Origin: Anaeromassilibacillus sp. An172
GTDB lineage: Bacteria; Bacillota; Clostridia; Oscillospirales; Acutalibacteraceae
Assembly: GCF_002160515.1 (NCBI RefSeq)
Contig: NZ_NFKS01000001.1
Span: 62,001 to 126,000, forward strand
DNA length: 64,000 bases
Direction: 5' to 3'
The notes under the pieces were generated by a model. The model was not told where the DNA came from. It saw nothing but the letters and a program-made list of their open reading frames with translations, and did not search any database. The position numbers were made by a program, and so were the translations under genes. Positions 36,196-44,956 of this stretch are shown here, in pieces. Position 1 is the stretch's first letter; every line of letters starts with the position of its first letter.

Positions 36196-36798
36196 ATGAA
36201 AACATTTAAAAATGTACTTCCGAAAGCGGCAATAATCTTTCTTATTTTTACGTTACTCTGCGGTGTGGCTTATACGGGTGTTGTTACAGGCATTTCACAG
36301 CTTATTTTCCCCGACAAAGCAAACGGCAGTATTATTGAGGTTGACGGAAAAAAGTATGGATGCGAGTTGCTTGGTCAGCAATATACGGACGACAGACATA
36401 TGTGGGGGCGCATTATGAATATTGATGTTTCAACCTACAAAGATGAAAACGGAAAAACTTTGATGTATGCCGCACCGTCCAATCTTTCTACTGCAAGCGA
36501 AGAATATGAGGCTTTGGTTAAGGAACGTGTGGAAAAGCTGAGAGAGTCTAACCCCGATATGGACGAAACGGCAATCCCCGTTGATCTTGTGACTTGCTCA
36601 GGCAGTGGACTTGACCCGCATATTTCAGCTGCCGCCGCCGAGTATCAGGTTGCAAGAATTGCAAAAGCAAACGATATGAGCGAAGACGAGGTACGAGAGA
36701 TTATTGAGAAATGCACTGACGGTAAATTTTTAGGCATATTCGGAGAAAAAACAGTAAATGTTCTTGAAGTGAATTTGATGCTGGATGGAATTATGTAA
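36196..36798 (+). CDS. kdpC: potassium-transporting ATPase subunit KdpC
   Basis: A 200-residue protein with one N-terminal membrane helix (about 11-33) and an extracytoplasmic domain, the KdpC architecture. Typical segments are GVVTGISQLIFPDKANGS and the conserved VTCSGSGLDPHISAAAAEYQ near residue 140. It acts as an assembly factor or catalytic chaperone of the pump. TAAGGAGG before ATG 36196 decides the start; the open frame from 36175 overlaps kdpB and is not used. Confidence 0.95.
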   Translation: MKTFKNVLPKAAIIFLIFTLLCGVAYTGVVTGISQLIFPDKANGSIIEVDGKKYGCELLGQQYTDDRHMWGRIMNIDVSTYKDENGKTLMYAAPSNLSTASEEYEALVKERVEKLRESNPDMDETAIPVDLVTCSGSGLDPHISAAAAEYQVARIAKANDMSEDEVREIIEKCTDGKFLGIFGEKTVNVLEVNLMLDGIM

Positions 36799-36836
36799 TA
36801 AATTTAAGGCGGATGAGTTTAGGCTTTTTCGCCTTT

Positions 36837-36886
36837 ATCTTTATACAATCTTAATACTGTCTTTCTCTTGCTTATGCCGATTTAAT
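36837..36886 (+). promoter_or_regulatory. KdpE-like tandem box upstream of kdpDE
   Basis: ATCTTTATA (36837) and ATCTTAATA (36848) are spaced 11 bp. AATCTTAATAC is followed after 19 bases by CCGATTTAAT, exactly as before kdpF. This suggests that KdpE also controls its own operon. Confidence 0.7.
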
Positions 36887-37214
36887 GCAGATTAAGATAA
36901 AATAAAGACAGCCTAAATGTGATATTAAGATTGCAAAGGTATCCGTTATGATAAAACGGCAAATTTAAAACACAAGAATATTACATCGTTACAGTTGTAG
37001 CGATTCAGGTCGAAAAATAAAGCTGATACAGAGAAGCGCAACTCAAGCGTTGACTTATATGATATAATAAAGAGCGGAAAGAAAGGTATATGCTGCAATG
37101 CTTTATTAATTCAAAGAATGTGAGTTTGCAAAGTCACCCAAAAATGCGGTGAAAAAACCGTTTTTCTGTTTCTTACTTTTCTCTTAAAATATGAGACTTA
37201 CAGAAGGTGTTTTC
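36887..37214. other. kdpDE leader region
   Basis: About 330 bases between the KdpE-like box and the kdpD start, with no ORF that carries an SD. A short hairpin (CGGT/ACCG, 37147-37161) followed by TTTTTCTG at about 37162-37170 is terminator-like and might attenuate kdpDE. I looked for a cyclic-di-AMP (ydaO-type) riboswitch and did not find its conserved segments. Confidence 0.4.
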
Positions 37215-39917
37215 ATGAACGAAACAAGGCAAAGCCCGGAAGAAATTTTAAAGCAAATTAAAAAGGAAGAACAAAGTCTTAATCGTGGGCATTTAAAGAT
37301 ATTTTTCGGATATGCCGCAGGAGTAGGCAAAACCTATGCCATGCTAAAAGCCGCACATGCGGCTAAAAGGCATGGTATTGATATCGTTGCCGGTTACATT
37401 GAACCACACGCCCGACCGCAGACATCAGCACTTGTAAACGGATTGGAATGTATTCCTAATCTTGTTTCGGAATATAACGGAATTACTCTTTCGGAATTTA
37501 ATCTTGACGCCGCACTTGCTCGCCATCCGCAGTTAATCCTTGTGGATGAGCTTGCTCATACAAATGCCCCCGTGTGTCGACATACAAAGCGTTATCAGGA
37601 TATTGAAGAATTACTTAAAGCAGGAATAGATGTTTATACCACAGTAAATGTTCAGCATATTGAAAGCCTTAATGACACAGTTGCGTCTATAACGGGTATT
37701 ATGGTACACGAGCGCATTCCGGATTCAGTATTTGACAATGCCAGTCAGGTCGAGCTTGTGGATATTGAGCCTCAGGAATTGATTGATAGGCTTAAGGCGG
37801 GAAATGTTTATAATTCGGTTCAGGCTGAGCGTGCTACAGAGAATTTCTTTACCGTGGAAAATCTAACGGCGCTTCGAGAAATTGCCTTGCGCCGCTGTGC
37901 CGACAGGGTAAACCTGCTTACCGAAACCGTCAGAACGAAAAGCCACAGCGATTATCATACCGATGAGCATATTCTTGTATGCCTATCGTCGTCACCGTCC
38001 AATGCGAAAATTATTCGTACCGCAGCCCGAATGGCGAATGCTTTTAAGGGAGCTTTTACCGCGCTGTTTGTGGAAACCCCGGATTATCAGGTTATGCCCG
38101 AGGAAGATGTAAAGCGACTGCGTAGTAATATGCGTCTTGCGGAACAGCTTGGTGCTAAAATCGAAACAGTGTACGGTGAAGATGTTTCTTATCAAATCGC
38201 CGAATTTGCAAGGCTGTCGGGGGTTTCAAAAATCGTTATAGGAAGAAGCTCCGCAACACGAAAGAGCATATTTTCTAAACCGACTCTTACAGAAAAGCTG
38301 ATTGCAAATGCGCCGAACCTGGATGTGCATATCATACCCGATACCGACGGTAAAAATGCCGCATACCGTGCAAAAAAAGCGAGAAGAAAAAGCAAAATGG
38401 TCTTTTCGGTATCCGATCTTTTGAAAAGCATTGCTATTTTGATTTTGGCAAGCTGTATAGGAATGCTATTCCGTCAATTAGAATTTGCAGAAGCAAATAT
38501 TATCACGGTATATGTTCTCGGCGTGCTTGTGACTTCGGTTGTTACAAGACATAGGATTTATAGCCTGATTTCCTCTATTGTCAGTGTTTTGGTTTTCAAT
38601 TTTTTCTTTACCGATCCGCAGTTTACACTTCAGGCTTACGATAAAGGTTATCCTATTACCTTCCTGATTATGTTTTTGGCGGCATTGCTCACAAGCTCCC
38701 TTGCTGTAAAGTTAAAAGAGCATGCAAAACAGTCTGCAAAGGCGGCTTACAGAACAAAGGTGCTGTTTGACACAAATCAGCTCTTACAGCAGGCAAAGGA
38801 CAAGAACGAAATCATTTCAGCAACGGCAAATCAGCTCATAAAACTGCTTGGTAAGGATATAGTGTTTTATCTAACTGAGGACGAGAAACTTGGCGAACCT
38901 CATATTTTTACAGTATCTGGAGATAAAACAGATAAAGAAATAACAGGAACAAAAGAAAAGGCAGTTGCGGAGTGGGCGCAAAAGAATAATAAACACGCAG
39001 GAGCAACTACGGAAACGCTTTCAAATGCAAAATGCCTATACCTTGCCGTAAGGGTAAACAGCCATGTTTATGGTGTTGTCGGCATTTATATAGGCGATGA
39101 GCCGCTTGATTCGTTTGAAAAAAGTATCCTATTGTCCATACTCGGCGAATGTGCTTTGTCGCTGGAAAACGAAAAGAACGCAAGAGAGAAAGAAGAAGCG
39201 GCAATTCTTGCTAAGAACGAACAGCTTCGTGCAAATCTCCTGCGAGCTATTTCGCACGATTTACGAACACCGCTTACTTCTATTTCGGGAAACGCCAGCA
39301 ATCTTATATCAAACGGCAATTCCTTTGATGAAGCTACAAAGATTCAGCTTTATACGGATATTTACGATGACTCCATGTGGCTTATCAATCTTGTTGAAAA
39401 TCTGCTTTCCATAACAAGAATTGAAGAGGGACGGTTGAATCTTCACATTACAGAGGATTTAGTGGACGATGTCATCACTGAAGCGCTTCATCATGTGAAT
39501 CGAAAAAGCGTGGAACACCATATCATCGTCCGACATAAAGAGGATTATCTTCTTGCTAAAATGGATGCAAAACTGATGGTACAGGTTATTATAAATATTG
39601 TAGACAACGCCATTAAATACACGCCGAAAGGCTCCAATATTTTGATTAAAACTTGGAAGCAAGGAGATAAAGCCGTTATAACCATTGCCGATAACGGCGA
39701 CGGAATACCCGATGAAATGAAAGAAAGGGTATTTGATATGTTTTACAGCGGAGCGAATAAAATAGCTGACAGCCGCCGCAGTTTAGGCTTGGGATTGTCT
39801 CTGTGCCGTTCCATTGTAAATGCACACGGAGGAAAAATAATCGTTTCGGACAATACACCGCATGGTACGGTGTTCACCATTACATTACCTGCCGGGGAGG
39901 TAGAAATTCATGAATAA
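37215..39917 (+). CDS. kdpD: osmosensitive potassium-channel histidine kinase KdpD
   Basis: A 900-residue sensor kinase for K+ limitation. In order: N-terminal KdpD domain with Walker A GYAAGVGKTYAML (about 32-44), a universal-stress-like domain (about 240-375), four close membrane helices (DUF4118, about 395-500), a GAF-like region (about 520-655), HisKA with the phospho-acceptor in AISHDLRTPLTS (H681) and an HATPase with NIVDNAIKYTPKG (N box), ADNGDGIP and GLGLSLC. AGAAGGTG supports ATG 37215; an in-frame ATG at 37191 has no SD. It overlaps kdpE by eight bases. Confidence 0.95.
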   Translation: MNETRQSPEEILKQIKKEEQSLNRGHLKIFFGYAAGVGKTYAMLKAAHAAKRHGIDIVAGYIEPHARPQTSALVNGLECIPNLVSEYNGITLSEFNLDAALARHPQLILVDELAHTNAPVCRHTKRYQDIEELLKAGIDVYTTVNVQHIESLNDTVASITGIMVHERIPDSVFDNASQVELVDIEPQELIDRLKAGNVYNSVQAERATENFFTVENLTALREIALRRCADRVNLLTETVRTKSHSDYHTDEHILVCLSSSPSNAKIIRTAARMANAFKGAFTALFVETPDYQVMPEEDVKRLRSNMRLAEQLGAKIETVYGEDVSYQIAEFARLSGVSKIVIGRSSATRKSIFSKPTLTEKLIANAPNLDVHIIPDTDGKNAAYRAKKARRKSKMVFSVSDLLKSIAILILASCIGMLFRQLEFAEANIITVYVLGVLVTSVVTRHRIYSLISSIVSVLVFNFFFTDPQFTLQAYDKGYPITFLIMFLAALLTSSLAVKLKEHAKQSAKAAYRTKVLFDTNQLLQQAKDKNEIISATANQLIKLLGKDIVFYLTEDEKLGEPHIFTVSGDKTDKEITGTKEKAVAEWAQKNNKHAGATTETLSNAKCLYLAVRVNSHVYGVVGIYIGDEPLDSFEKSILLSILGECALSLENEKNAREKEEAAILAKNEQLRANLLRAISHDLRTPLTSISGNASNLISNGNSFDEATKIQLYTDIYDDSMWLINLVENLLSITRIEEGRLNLHITEDLVDDVITEALHHVNRKSVEHHIIVRHKEDYLLAKMDAKLMVQVIINIVDNAIKYTPKGSNILIKTWKQGDKAVITIADNGDGIPDEMKERVFDMFYSGANKIADSRRSLGLGLSLCRSIVNAHGGKIIVSDNTPHGTVFTITLPAGEVEIHE

Positions 39918-40611
39918 AACCTTGATATTGGTTGTTGAAGATGATAATTCGGTCAAAAATCTTATTACAACAACTCTTAAAGCACATGATTACAGATATT
40001 TAACCGCACAAAACGGTACAGATGCCATTTTGGAAGCGTCATCGCACAATCCGGATATTGTCCTGCTCGATTTAGGACTTCCTGATATTGATGGTGTTGA
40101 TGTAATTAAAAAAATCCGTACTTGGTCCAATATGCCTATTATTGTTATCAGCGCACGAAGTGAAGATACCGATAAAATTGATGCTCTCGATGCTGGTGCC
40201 GACGATTACCTGACCAAACCGTTTTCTGTGGAAGAACTGTTGGCAAGGCTCAGGGTTACGCAAAGGCGCCTTAATATGATGCAGAACGAAACTTCCGCTA
40301 AAGCGTCCGTTTTCACAAACGGCAAACTTCGTATAGACTACGCCGCAGGATGCGCCTATTTAGACAATGAAGAGTTGCACCTTACGCCTATTGAATATAA
40401 ACTTTTGTGCCTGCTTTCAAGAAATGTCGGAAAGGTTCTGACTCACACTTTTATTACGCAGAATATTTGGGGCAGTTGTTGGGATAACGATATTGCCTCT
40501 CTGCGCGTCTTTATGGCGACACTTCGCAAAAAACTGGAAAAGGATGCAAATTCTCCCCAATATATTCAGACACATATCGGCGTTGGTTACAGAATGATGA
40601 AGGTTGAATAA
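39910..40611 (+). CDS. kdpE: response regulator KdpE
   Basis: A 233-residue OmpR/PhoB-type response regulator: receiver domain (about 5-118) with phospho-Asp in VLLDLGLPDIDG (D54), acidic pair EDD near residue 10 and conserved Lys in DYLTKPFS, then a winged helix (about 135-231) with LTPIEYKLLCLLSRNVGKVL and YIQTHIGVGYRM. It overlaps kdpD by eight bases, so both are made together. It should activate kdpFABC from the tandem 11-bp box upstream of kdpF and probably its own operon from the matching box. Confidence 0.95.
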   Translation: MNKTLILVVEDDNSVKNLITTTLKAHDYRYLTAQNGTDAILEASSHNPDIVLLDLGLPDIDGVDVIKKIRTWSNMPIIVISARSEDTDKIDALDAGADDYLTKPFSVEELLARLRVTQRRLNMMQNETSAKASVFTNGKLRIDYAAGCAYLDNEELHLTPIEYKLLCLLSRNVGKVLTHTFITQNIWGSCWDNDIASLRVFMATLRKKLEKDANSPQYIQTHIGVGYRMMKVE

Positions 40612-40634
40612 TTTTTAAACAGATAATAAATACA

Positions 40635-40680
40635 AAAAACGGTGCTGTAAATCCTTTTAATGTTTACAGCACCGTTAATC
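40635..40680 (+). terminator. intrinsic terminator of kdpDE
   Basis: AACGGTGCTGTAAA / TTTACAGCACCGTT hairpin followed by AATCTTTT, 25 bases after kdpE. Confidence 0.85.
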
Positions 40681-40869
40681 TTTTATGAAAAATATGACTT
40701 TCTTTGCCAACTCGTACAAATATAACTTGATACGTGACTTGTAATCAGTTGTTATAAGGAAATATTATTTCTATCTTTTGTCGTAACAAAGTCTATCGAA
40801 AGAACATCATTAGAGTTGAGTTTTCCGAAATTTTAGGAGAGAACAATCAAAAAACAATCTAAAAGGTAT

Positions 40870-40921
40870 ATAAAAAGCTCAGTATTTAAACGGTAAAAAC
40901 CGCATAAATACTGAGCTTTTG
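40870..40921 (-). terminator. terminator of the tRNA-Ser gene
   Basis: AAAAGCTCAGTATTTA / TAAATACTGAGCTTTT with an inner GCGGTTTTTACCG-type hairpin. On the minus strand it directly follows the tRNA 3' end and has a T-run, so it is the native terminator of the tRNA gene. Confidence 0.8.
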
Positions 40922-40979
40922 GCGGAGATGAAGGGATTTGAACCCTTGCACGCCCAATGGACGCCTACCGGATTTCGAA
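40920..40979 (-). tRNA. 3' half of a tRNA-Ser gene, cut in the anticodon loop (attachment site)
   Basis: Read on the minus strand, this is TTCGAAA (anticodon CGA with its loop), the 3' anticodon stem TCCGG, a long class-II variable arm (CGTCC/GGGCG), the T arm AAGGG-TTCAAAT-CCCTT, acceptor strand CATCTCC and an encoded GCCA end. The 5' half expected at 40980 onward is missing; unrelated sequence begins exactly in the anticodon loop. Tyrosine-recombinase elements commonly cross over in tRNA anticodon loops, so this is the displaced 3' end at one boundary of an integrated element. The intact tRNA should be rebuilt at its far end beyond 64000. Confidence 0.8.
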
Positions 40980-41022
40980 TGTGTTATGTGATATGGAAAG
41001 TGTTAGAAAGGAGCAGAAAATA

Positions 41023-41094
41023 ATGCAAGAAAAACTACTTTATTTACAGGTAAAATCTGAGCTAAAAGCGGCGAAAAGCGGCAAAAAACCGTGA
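41023..41094 (+). CDS. 23-residue ORF just inside the ICE end
   Basis: ATG at 41023 follows AAAGGAG (about 41008-41014) and encodes a Lys-rich peptide (KSELKAAKSGKKP at its end). It lies about 45 bases inside the attachment site. The SD is good, but the frame is short and unrecognised. Excisionase-type small proteins do occur at such places, so it is kept with low confidence. Confidence 0.25.
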   Translation: MQEKLLYLQVKSELKAAKSGKKP

Positions 41095-41134
41095 GTTCGA
41101 ATAGGTTTCAAAAATGGCTCAAAAAAAGCAAAAA

Positions 41135-41231
41135 AGAGAGAACTTGGAGAGAACGGAGAGAACTCAGGAGAGAACAAAACCCCTTTTCCCGCCTACTTTT
41201 CAGGCACTCTCAAAATACTATTGGAGAGAAC
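41135..41231 (+). repeat. GGAGAGAAC direct repeats near the ICE end
   Basis: GGAGAGAAC occurs at 41146, 41155, 41167 and 41223, with a near copy AGAGAGAAC at 41135. All lie within about 250 bp of the tRNA attachment site and in the same orientation. Such clustered short repeats could be arm-type integrase sites, or binding sites for the excisionase-like protein encoded at 41283. Confidence 0.6.
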
Positions 41232-41282
41232 TTTTACACCTTTCTTCTGCTGTTGACCAAAAAGCGCAAAGAGGTGTAAGTG

Positions 41283-41888
41283 ATGATTACAGAAAAATAT
41301 TGCAACGAGATTTTGCAGCAATACCCAGAATACATAACCAAAGACCAGATGTACCGTATCTGTCATATCAGCAAAAAGACCTGCTTGTTTTTATTGGAAA
41401 GCGGTCTTGTGCCGAACATAGATAGCGGCAAAAAAACACGCCGCTTCAAAATCAAGACGGTTGATGTTATTCAGTATTTGAAAGACAGAGATGATTACCC
41501 AGAGCTATTCAAAGCTCCAGACGGCTTTTACAAAGGAAAAGGCGGAGATAAAAAAGCTCCGTCCTTTGATGAGGTGTTCACACAAGAGGATTTAATTCGT
41601 ATGCGGCAGTATTATGAACGACTGCTAAAAAACAACCCAGATGTTATGTCGGTTGAACAGGTAGCTCAGTTTACGGGCTACAATAAAAACTCGGTTAGTC
41701 GCTGGTGTGGTAAAAAAGAGCTGAAATGCTTTTATATCAAACAGCGTTATCAAATCCCTAAAGAGTATCTATTGGATTTCCTTGTAAGCAGATATTTCAT
41801 AGGAATTGCCGTGAAGTCTGTCAAGCACCAGAGGTTTAATGAGCAAATACGAAAATTGCGTACAGGCAGCGATGGCACAATGGCGTAA
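41283..41888 (+). CDS. helix-turn-helix (excisionase-like) protein of the ICE
   Basis: A 201-residue protein with two MerR/excisionase-like helix-turn-helix segments. The first is at about 18-70 (DQMYRICHISKKTCLFLLES, then RRFKIKTVDVIQYL) and the second at about 120-165 (SVEQVAQFTGYNKNSVSRWC, then YQIPKEYLLDFL). GTG 41280 is also in frame; ATG 41283 has AGAGGTG upstream. It is the first sizeable gene inside the ICE end, next to the direct repeats, and may control excision or the downstream operon. The specific function is inferred. Confidence 0.65.
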   Translation: MITEKYCNEILQQYPEYITKDQMYRICHISKKTCLFLLESGLVPNIDSGKKTRRFKIKTVDVIQYLKDRDDYPELFKAPDGFYKGKGGDKKAPSFDEVFTQEDLIRMRQYYERLLKNNPDVMSVEQVAQFTGYNKNSVSRWCGKKELKCFYIKQRYQIPKEYLLDFLVSRYFIGIAVKSVKHQRFNEQIRKLRTGSDGTMA

Positions 41889-41934
41889 TTTCTTAAACAT
41901 ATCTATAATGAAAAATGAAACGGAGGTATTCGTT

Positions 41935-42114
41935 ATGAAAGATAAAACCTACCACGCATATCTGGATAGCCACGAGCGACAGTTGGTAATACATAGCCTT
42001 GTAGAGCTGAAAAACAGACTGATACAGGAAGGCAGATACACGGACTGCGTTGACGAGCTGATTTTCAAGGTTGTCAATGCTCCTGTTAAGAAAATGAAAA
42101 TTGAACATATCTAA
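41935..42114 (+). CDS. 59-residue ICE-encoded small protein
   Basis: ATG 41935 follows ACGGAGG and yields a soluble 59-residue protein (KTYHAYLDSHERQLVIHSLV, then LIFKVVNAPVKKMKIEHI at the end). The open frame extends upstream to 41839, overlapping the previous gene, but only this start has an SD. Similar small proteins are common in Tn1549-like conjugative elements. Function unknown. A terminator follows directly. Confidence 0.6.
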   Translation: MKDKTYHAYLDSHERQLVIHSLVELKNRLIQEGRYTDCVDELIFKVVNAPVKKMKIEHI

Positions 42115-42126
42115 GGCATATCACAC

Positions 42127-42172
42127 ATAGCCGCTTATTCTTATTTCCCTAAGAGTAAGCGGCTTTTTTGCG
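42127..42172 (+). terminator. intrinsic terminator before parA
   Basis: AGCCGCTTATTCTT / AAGAGTAAGCGGCT hairpin followed by TTTTTT. It separates the short left operon from the parAB operon. Confidence 0.85.
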
Positions 42173-42239
42173 TTCTCTCACTCTTTTACATAGCCGCCTT
42201 GACAAAGCGGCTAAATTTATGCGAAAGGAGGACGCACAA

Positions 42240-43067
42240 ATGTCAAATTGCAAAGTGATTGCTCTGACCAATCAGAAAGGCGGTGTCGGTAAAACGACCA
42301 CGGCGGTCAATCTGGGCGTAGGTCTGGTACAGCAAGGAAAGAAAGTTCTGCTCATTGATGCTGATGCACAGGCAAATCTCACAATGGCACTCGGCTACAA
42401 CAGACCTGACGATATACCCATAACGCTCTCCACCGTAATGCAGAACATCATAGACGATAAATCTTTTGATGTTTCGCAAGGTATCATACACCATAGCGAG
42501 GGCGTTGGCCTGCTTCCGTCCAACATTGAGTTATCAGGCTTTGAAGTAAGGCTTATCAATGCTATGAGCCGTGAGCGTGTTCTGAAAACCTATGTAAATG
42601 AGGTTAAGAAGAATTACGATTATGTGCTTATCGACTGTATGCCCTCTCTCGGTATGATAACGATAAATGCTCTGGCGGCGGCAGACAGCGTGATTATCCC
42701 AACACAGCCGCACTACCTTTCAGCGAAAGGTTTGGAGCTGTTGCTTCGCTCTGTGTCAATGGTAAAACGACAAATCAATCCCAAGTTGCGGATAGACGGT
42801 ATTTTAATGACTATGGTAATGCCCCGTACCAACATTTCTAAGGAAATCACGGCAACGGTAAAAAGTGCCTACGGTCAAAAAATCAAGGTGTTTGATACTG
42901 AGATACCGCATTCTATCCGTGCGGTGGAAGCTACCGCAGAGGGCAAGAGCATTTTTGCTTACGACAAAAGCGGTAAGGTTGCCGCAGCTTATGAGCAGTT
43001 CGGAAAGGAGGTGGCAGAGATTGGCGAGAAGCAGAGAAACCAAAATCGAACTGACCGCTTACGATGA
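42240..43067 (+). CDS. parA: ParA-family partition ATPase
   Basis: A 275-residue Soj/ParA ATPase with the deviant Walker A NQKGGVGKTTTAVNLG (about 12-27), Walker A' LLIDADAQANLT and Walker B DYVLIDCMPSLGM. It lacks a long N-terminal DNA-binding extension, so it is the Soj-type (Ib-like) form. AAAGGAGG before ATG 42240 fixes the start; the open frame from 42168 includes a terminator region. With parB it probably stabilises the excised circular ICE. It overlaps the parB start by 47 bases. Confidence 0.9.
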   Translation: MSNCKVIALTNQKGGVGKTTTAVNLGVGLVQQGKKVLLIDADAQANLTMALGYNRPDDIPITLSTVMQNIIDDKSFDVSQGIIHHSEGVGLLPSNIELSGFEVRLINAMSRERVLKTYVNEVKKNYDYVLIDCMPSLGMITINALAAADSVIIPTQPHYLSAKGLELLLRSVSMVKRQINPKLRIDGILMTMVMPRTNISKEITATVKSAYGQKIKVFDTEIPHSIRAVEATAEGKSIFAYDKSGKVAAAYEQFGKEVAEIGEKQRNQNRTDRLR

Positions 43068-43968
43068 CCTTTTTCAGACAGATGAAAGCCGTGCAGAAGC
43101 AAAGCTGAGTAAAATTAGAGATATTCCCTTATCGCAGATTGACGAGTTTCCAGACCACCCGTTCAAGGTTTTAATGGACGAGGATATGGAACAGCTTGTC
43201 GAGAGCATTAAGCGAAACGGCGTAATGACCCCTGCTACCGTTCGGCTTAAAGAGGACGGACGGTATGAGCTTGTAAGCGGACACAGAAGAAAAAAGGCTT
43301 GCGAGCTTGCGGGGCTTGAAACGCTGAAATGCGAGGTTAAAGAGCTGACCCGTGATGAAGCCATTATTGTAATGGTAGAAAGCAATTTACAGAGGTCAAC
43401 GATTTTACCGAGTGAGAAAGCCTTTGCTTATAAAATGCGGCTTGAAGCGATGAAGCGACAAGCAGGCAGACCCACGAAAGAAAATTATTCCCCAATGGGT
43501 AATAATTTAGAGTTTGCCACTTCAAGCGATGAACTTGCCGACAAAGTTGGTGAAAGTAAAAATCAGATTTTCCGTTTTATTCGTCTGACCGAGCTTGTTC
43601 CCGAAATCCTGCAAATGGTAGATGAAAGGCAGATTGCTTTTCGTCCTGCTGTTGAAATCTCTTATCTGACCGAAGAACAGCAATACACCTTGCTTGAAGC
43701 TATGAGCTACAACGACGCTACCCCGTCGCTTGCACAGGCTATCAAAATGAAGAAGTTTATGCAGGAGGGTAAGCTGACAGGTGAGGTTATCCAGAGCATT
43801 ATGGAGGAAGAAAAACCCAACCAAAGGGAAAAGCCTGCTTTCCGTGACGAGAGGATAACCAAACTCATTCCTAAATCTGTTCCCAAAGGACAGGAAGCGG
43901 ATTTTGTTGTAAAGGCGCTGGAGTTTTACAACCGCCACCTGCAACGGCAGAAAGCACAGGAACGATAG
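43021..43968 (+). CDS. parB: ParB/RepB/Spo0J-family partition protein
   Basis: A 315-residue ParB-like protein: N-terminal ParB/sulfiredoxin domain (about 30-120) with DHPFKVLMDEDMEQLVESIK, TVRLKEDGRYELVSGHRRKK and MVESNLQRSTILPSEKAFAY, then a helix-turn-helix region (about 165-200, ELADKVGESKNQIFRFIRL). TTG 43021 is the likely start because AAAGGAGG lies eight bases upstream within parA. The frame stays open back to 42865 but that part is parA in another frame. It should bind a parS-like site in the ICE, which I did not locate. Confidence 0.85.
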   Translation: MARSRETKIELTAYDDLFQTDESRAEAKLSKIRDIPLSQIDEFPDHPFKVLMDEDMEQLVESIKRNGVMTPATVRLKEDGRYELVSGHRRKKACELAGLETLKCEVKELTRDEAIIVMVESNLQRSTILPSEKAFAYKMRLEAMKRQAGRPTKENYSPMGNNLEFATSSDELADKVGESKNQIFRFIRLTELVPEILQMVDERQIAFRPAVEISYLTEEQQYTLLEAMSYNDATPSLAQAIKMKKFMQEGKLTGEVIQSIMEEEKPNQREKPAFRDERITKLIPKSVPKGQEADFVVKALEFYNRHLQRQKAQER

Positions 43969-44167
43969 CCGCACACCGAGGGCGAGGTCTGTCCGTTTGC
44001 GTGGATAGCCGCTTTTTCGGCTTTCCCCCTCTCCACACCTCACCCCCTTTGCTACTACCAAGACTATCCGAAAAGAGAATATGCAAATCACTCTGCTTGA
44101 AAGATTTTCTACCTTTGAGAGCTTCTGCGGTTTTTCGTATAATGAAGCCGCAAAGGAGGTCTATGCT

Positions 44168-44875
44168 ATGCGAAAAAAGATGATTGCAATGCTTTTTGCG
44201 CTGATATTGTCATTAAGCGGCTGTGCCGATGTTTCAACAGCTCCCAAAGAAAGTGATAATTACGGGCTTGTGACGGGAACAGAAGCCGCCGCCGAAGCAG
44301 AAAGCACGGAAAGCAGTTCTTTCTCGGAAAGTTCCGAAAGCAAGAGTGCGAAAACGGATACTGCGCTTGAAAGCGATGCAGAAGCTACGGCGTGTGAGCC
44401 TGTTGACAGCGAAACTCCAAAGCAGACTGAGCCTGTGCTGCAAGAGGAAAACAATGTGTCTGAAAGCAAGCCTGCGGTAACGGAAAGCAGCTCTGCTCCT
44501 GCCGAAAAGCCAGAGGAAACAGAGCCGCCCGTGGTAATACCGCCGCAGACAGTCCCAGAAGATACAAAGCCTAAGACCGCCTATGATTATGAATTTGACA
44601 TTGAAGCGGTTAAAGCGGATTGCATCGGCATTGGTCTTGATATGGGGCTTGCCTTAGACAGCTCACTCACTCCGAGTAATTCTACTTGGTGGAAACCTGT
44701 AACGGCATCACAGAACAATCAGGGCGAAGCATTAAAGCAGAGCCTTGAACGCTATATCACATTCCATACTGTCGAAAATCTCGGCGCATACGGAATTGAT
44801 GAAATCACAGCTTTTAATATTTATTGCGAAGCAAGAGGAAACGGCAGCTACTCGATTTATTTCCTCTTTGCGTGA
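44168..44875 (+). CDS. ICE-encoded lipoprotein
   Basis: A 235-residue lipoprotein with a basic start and lipobox LSLSGCAD (Cys about 19). A long low-complexity Ser/Glu/Thr/Pro-rich stalk (about 30-145) leads to a small C-terminal domain (about 148-235, including YDYEFDIEAVKADCIGIGLD). The stalk would hold the domain away from the membrane, a plausible aid to mating contact. AAAGGAGG before the ATG at 44168 decides the start. The adhesin gene follows after a terminator. Confidence 0.75.
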   Translation: MRKKMIAMLFALILSLSGCADVSTAPKESDNYGLVTGTEAAAEAESTESSSFSESSESKSAKTDTALESDAEATACEPVDSETPKQTEPVLQEENNVSESKPAVTESSSAPAEKPEETEPPVVIPPQTVPEDTKPKTAYDYEFDIEAVKADCIGIGLDMGLALDSSLTPSNSTWWKPVTASQNNQGEALKQSLERYITFHTVENLGAYGIDEITAFNIYCEARGNGSYSIYFLFA

Positions 44876-44888
44876 GCAGCTATCAGGC

Positions 44889-44921
44889 TTTTCCCTCTGT
44901 TCAAAGACAGAGGGATTTTTT
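44889..44921 (+). terminator. intrinsic terminator before the adhesin gene
   Basis: CCCTCTGT / ACAGAGGG with a six-base loop and ATTTTTTA, between the lipoprotein and the Cna-B adhesin gene. Confidence 0.75.
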
Positions 44922-44956
44922 ATGCCCAAAATCAAGAAAGGACGGTTTAACAGCCT

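Noticed and set aside
36887-37214. Possible cyclic-di-AMP riboswitch before kdpD
   Set aside because: The conserved segments of the ydaO-type motif are not visible; only a weak hairpin near 37150.
40836-40844. A further GGAGAGAAC copy left of the tRNA fragment
   Set aside because: Lies on the host side of the boundary; one 9-mer in purine-rich DNA can occur by chance.
41091-41279. 62-codon ORF (Arg/Glu-rich) inside the ICE end
   Set aside because: Its composition is produced by the GGAGAGAAC repeats; no SD of its own, and an alternative frame is equally open.
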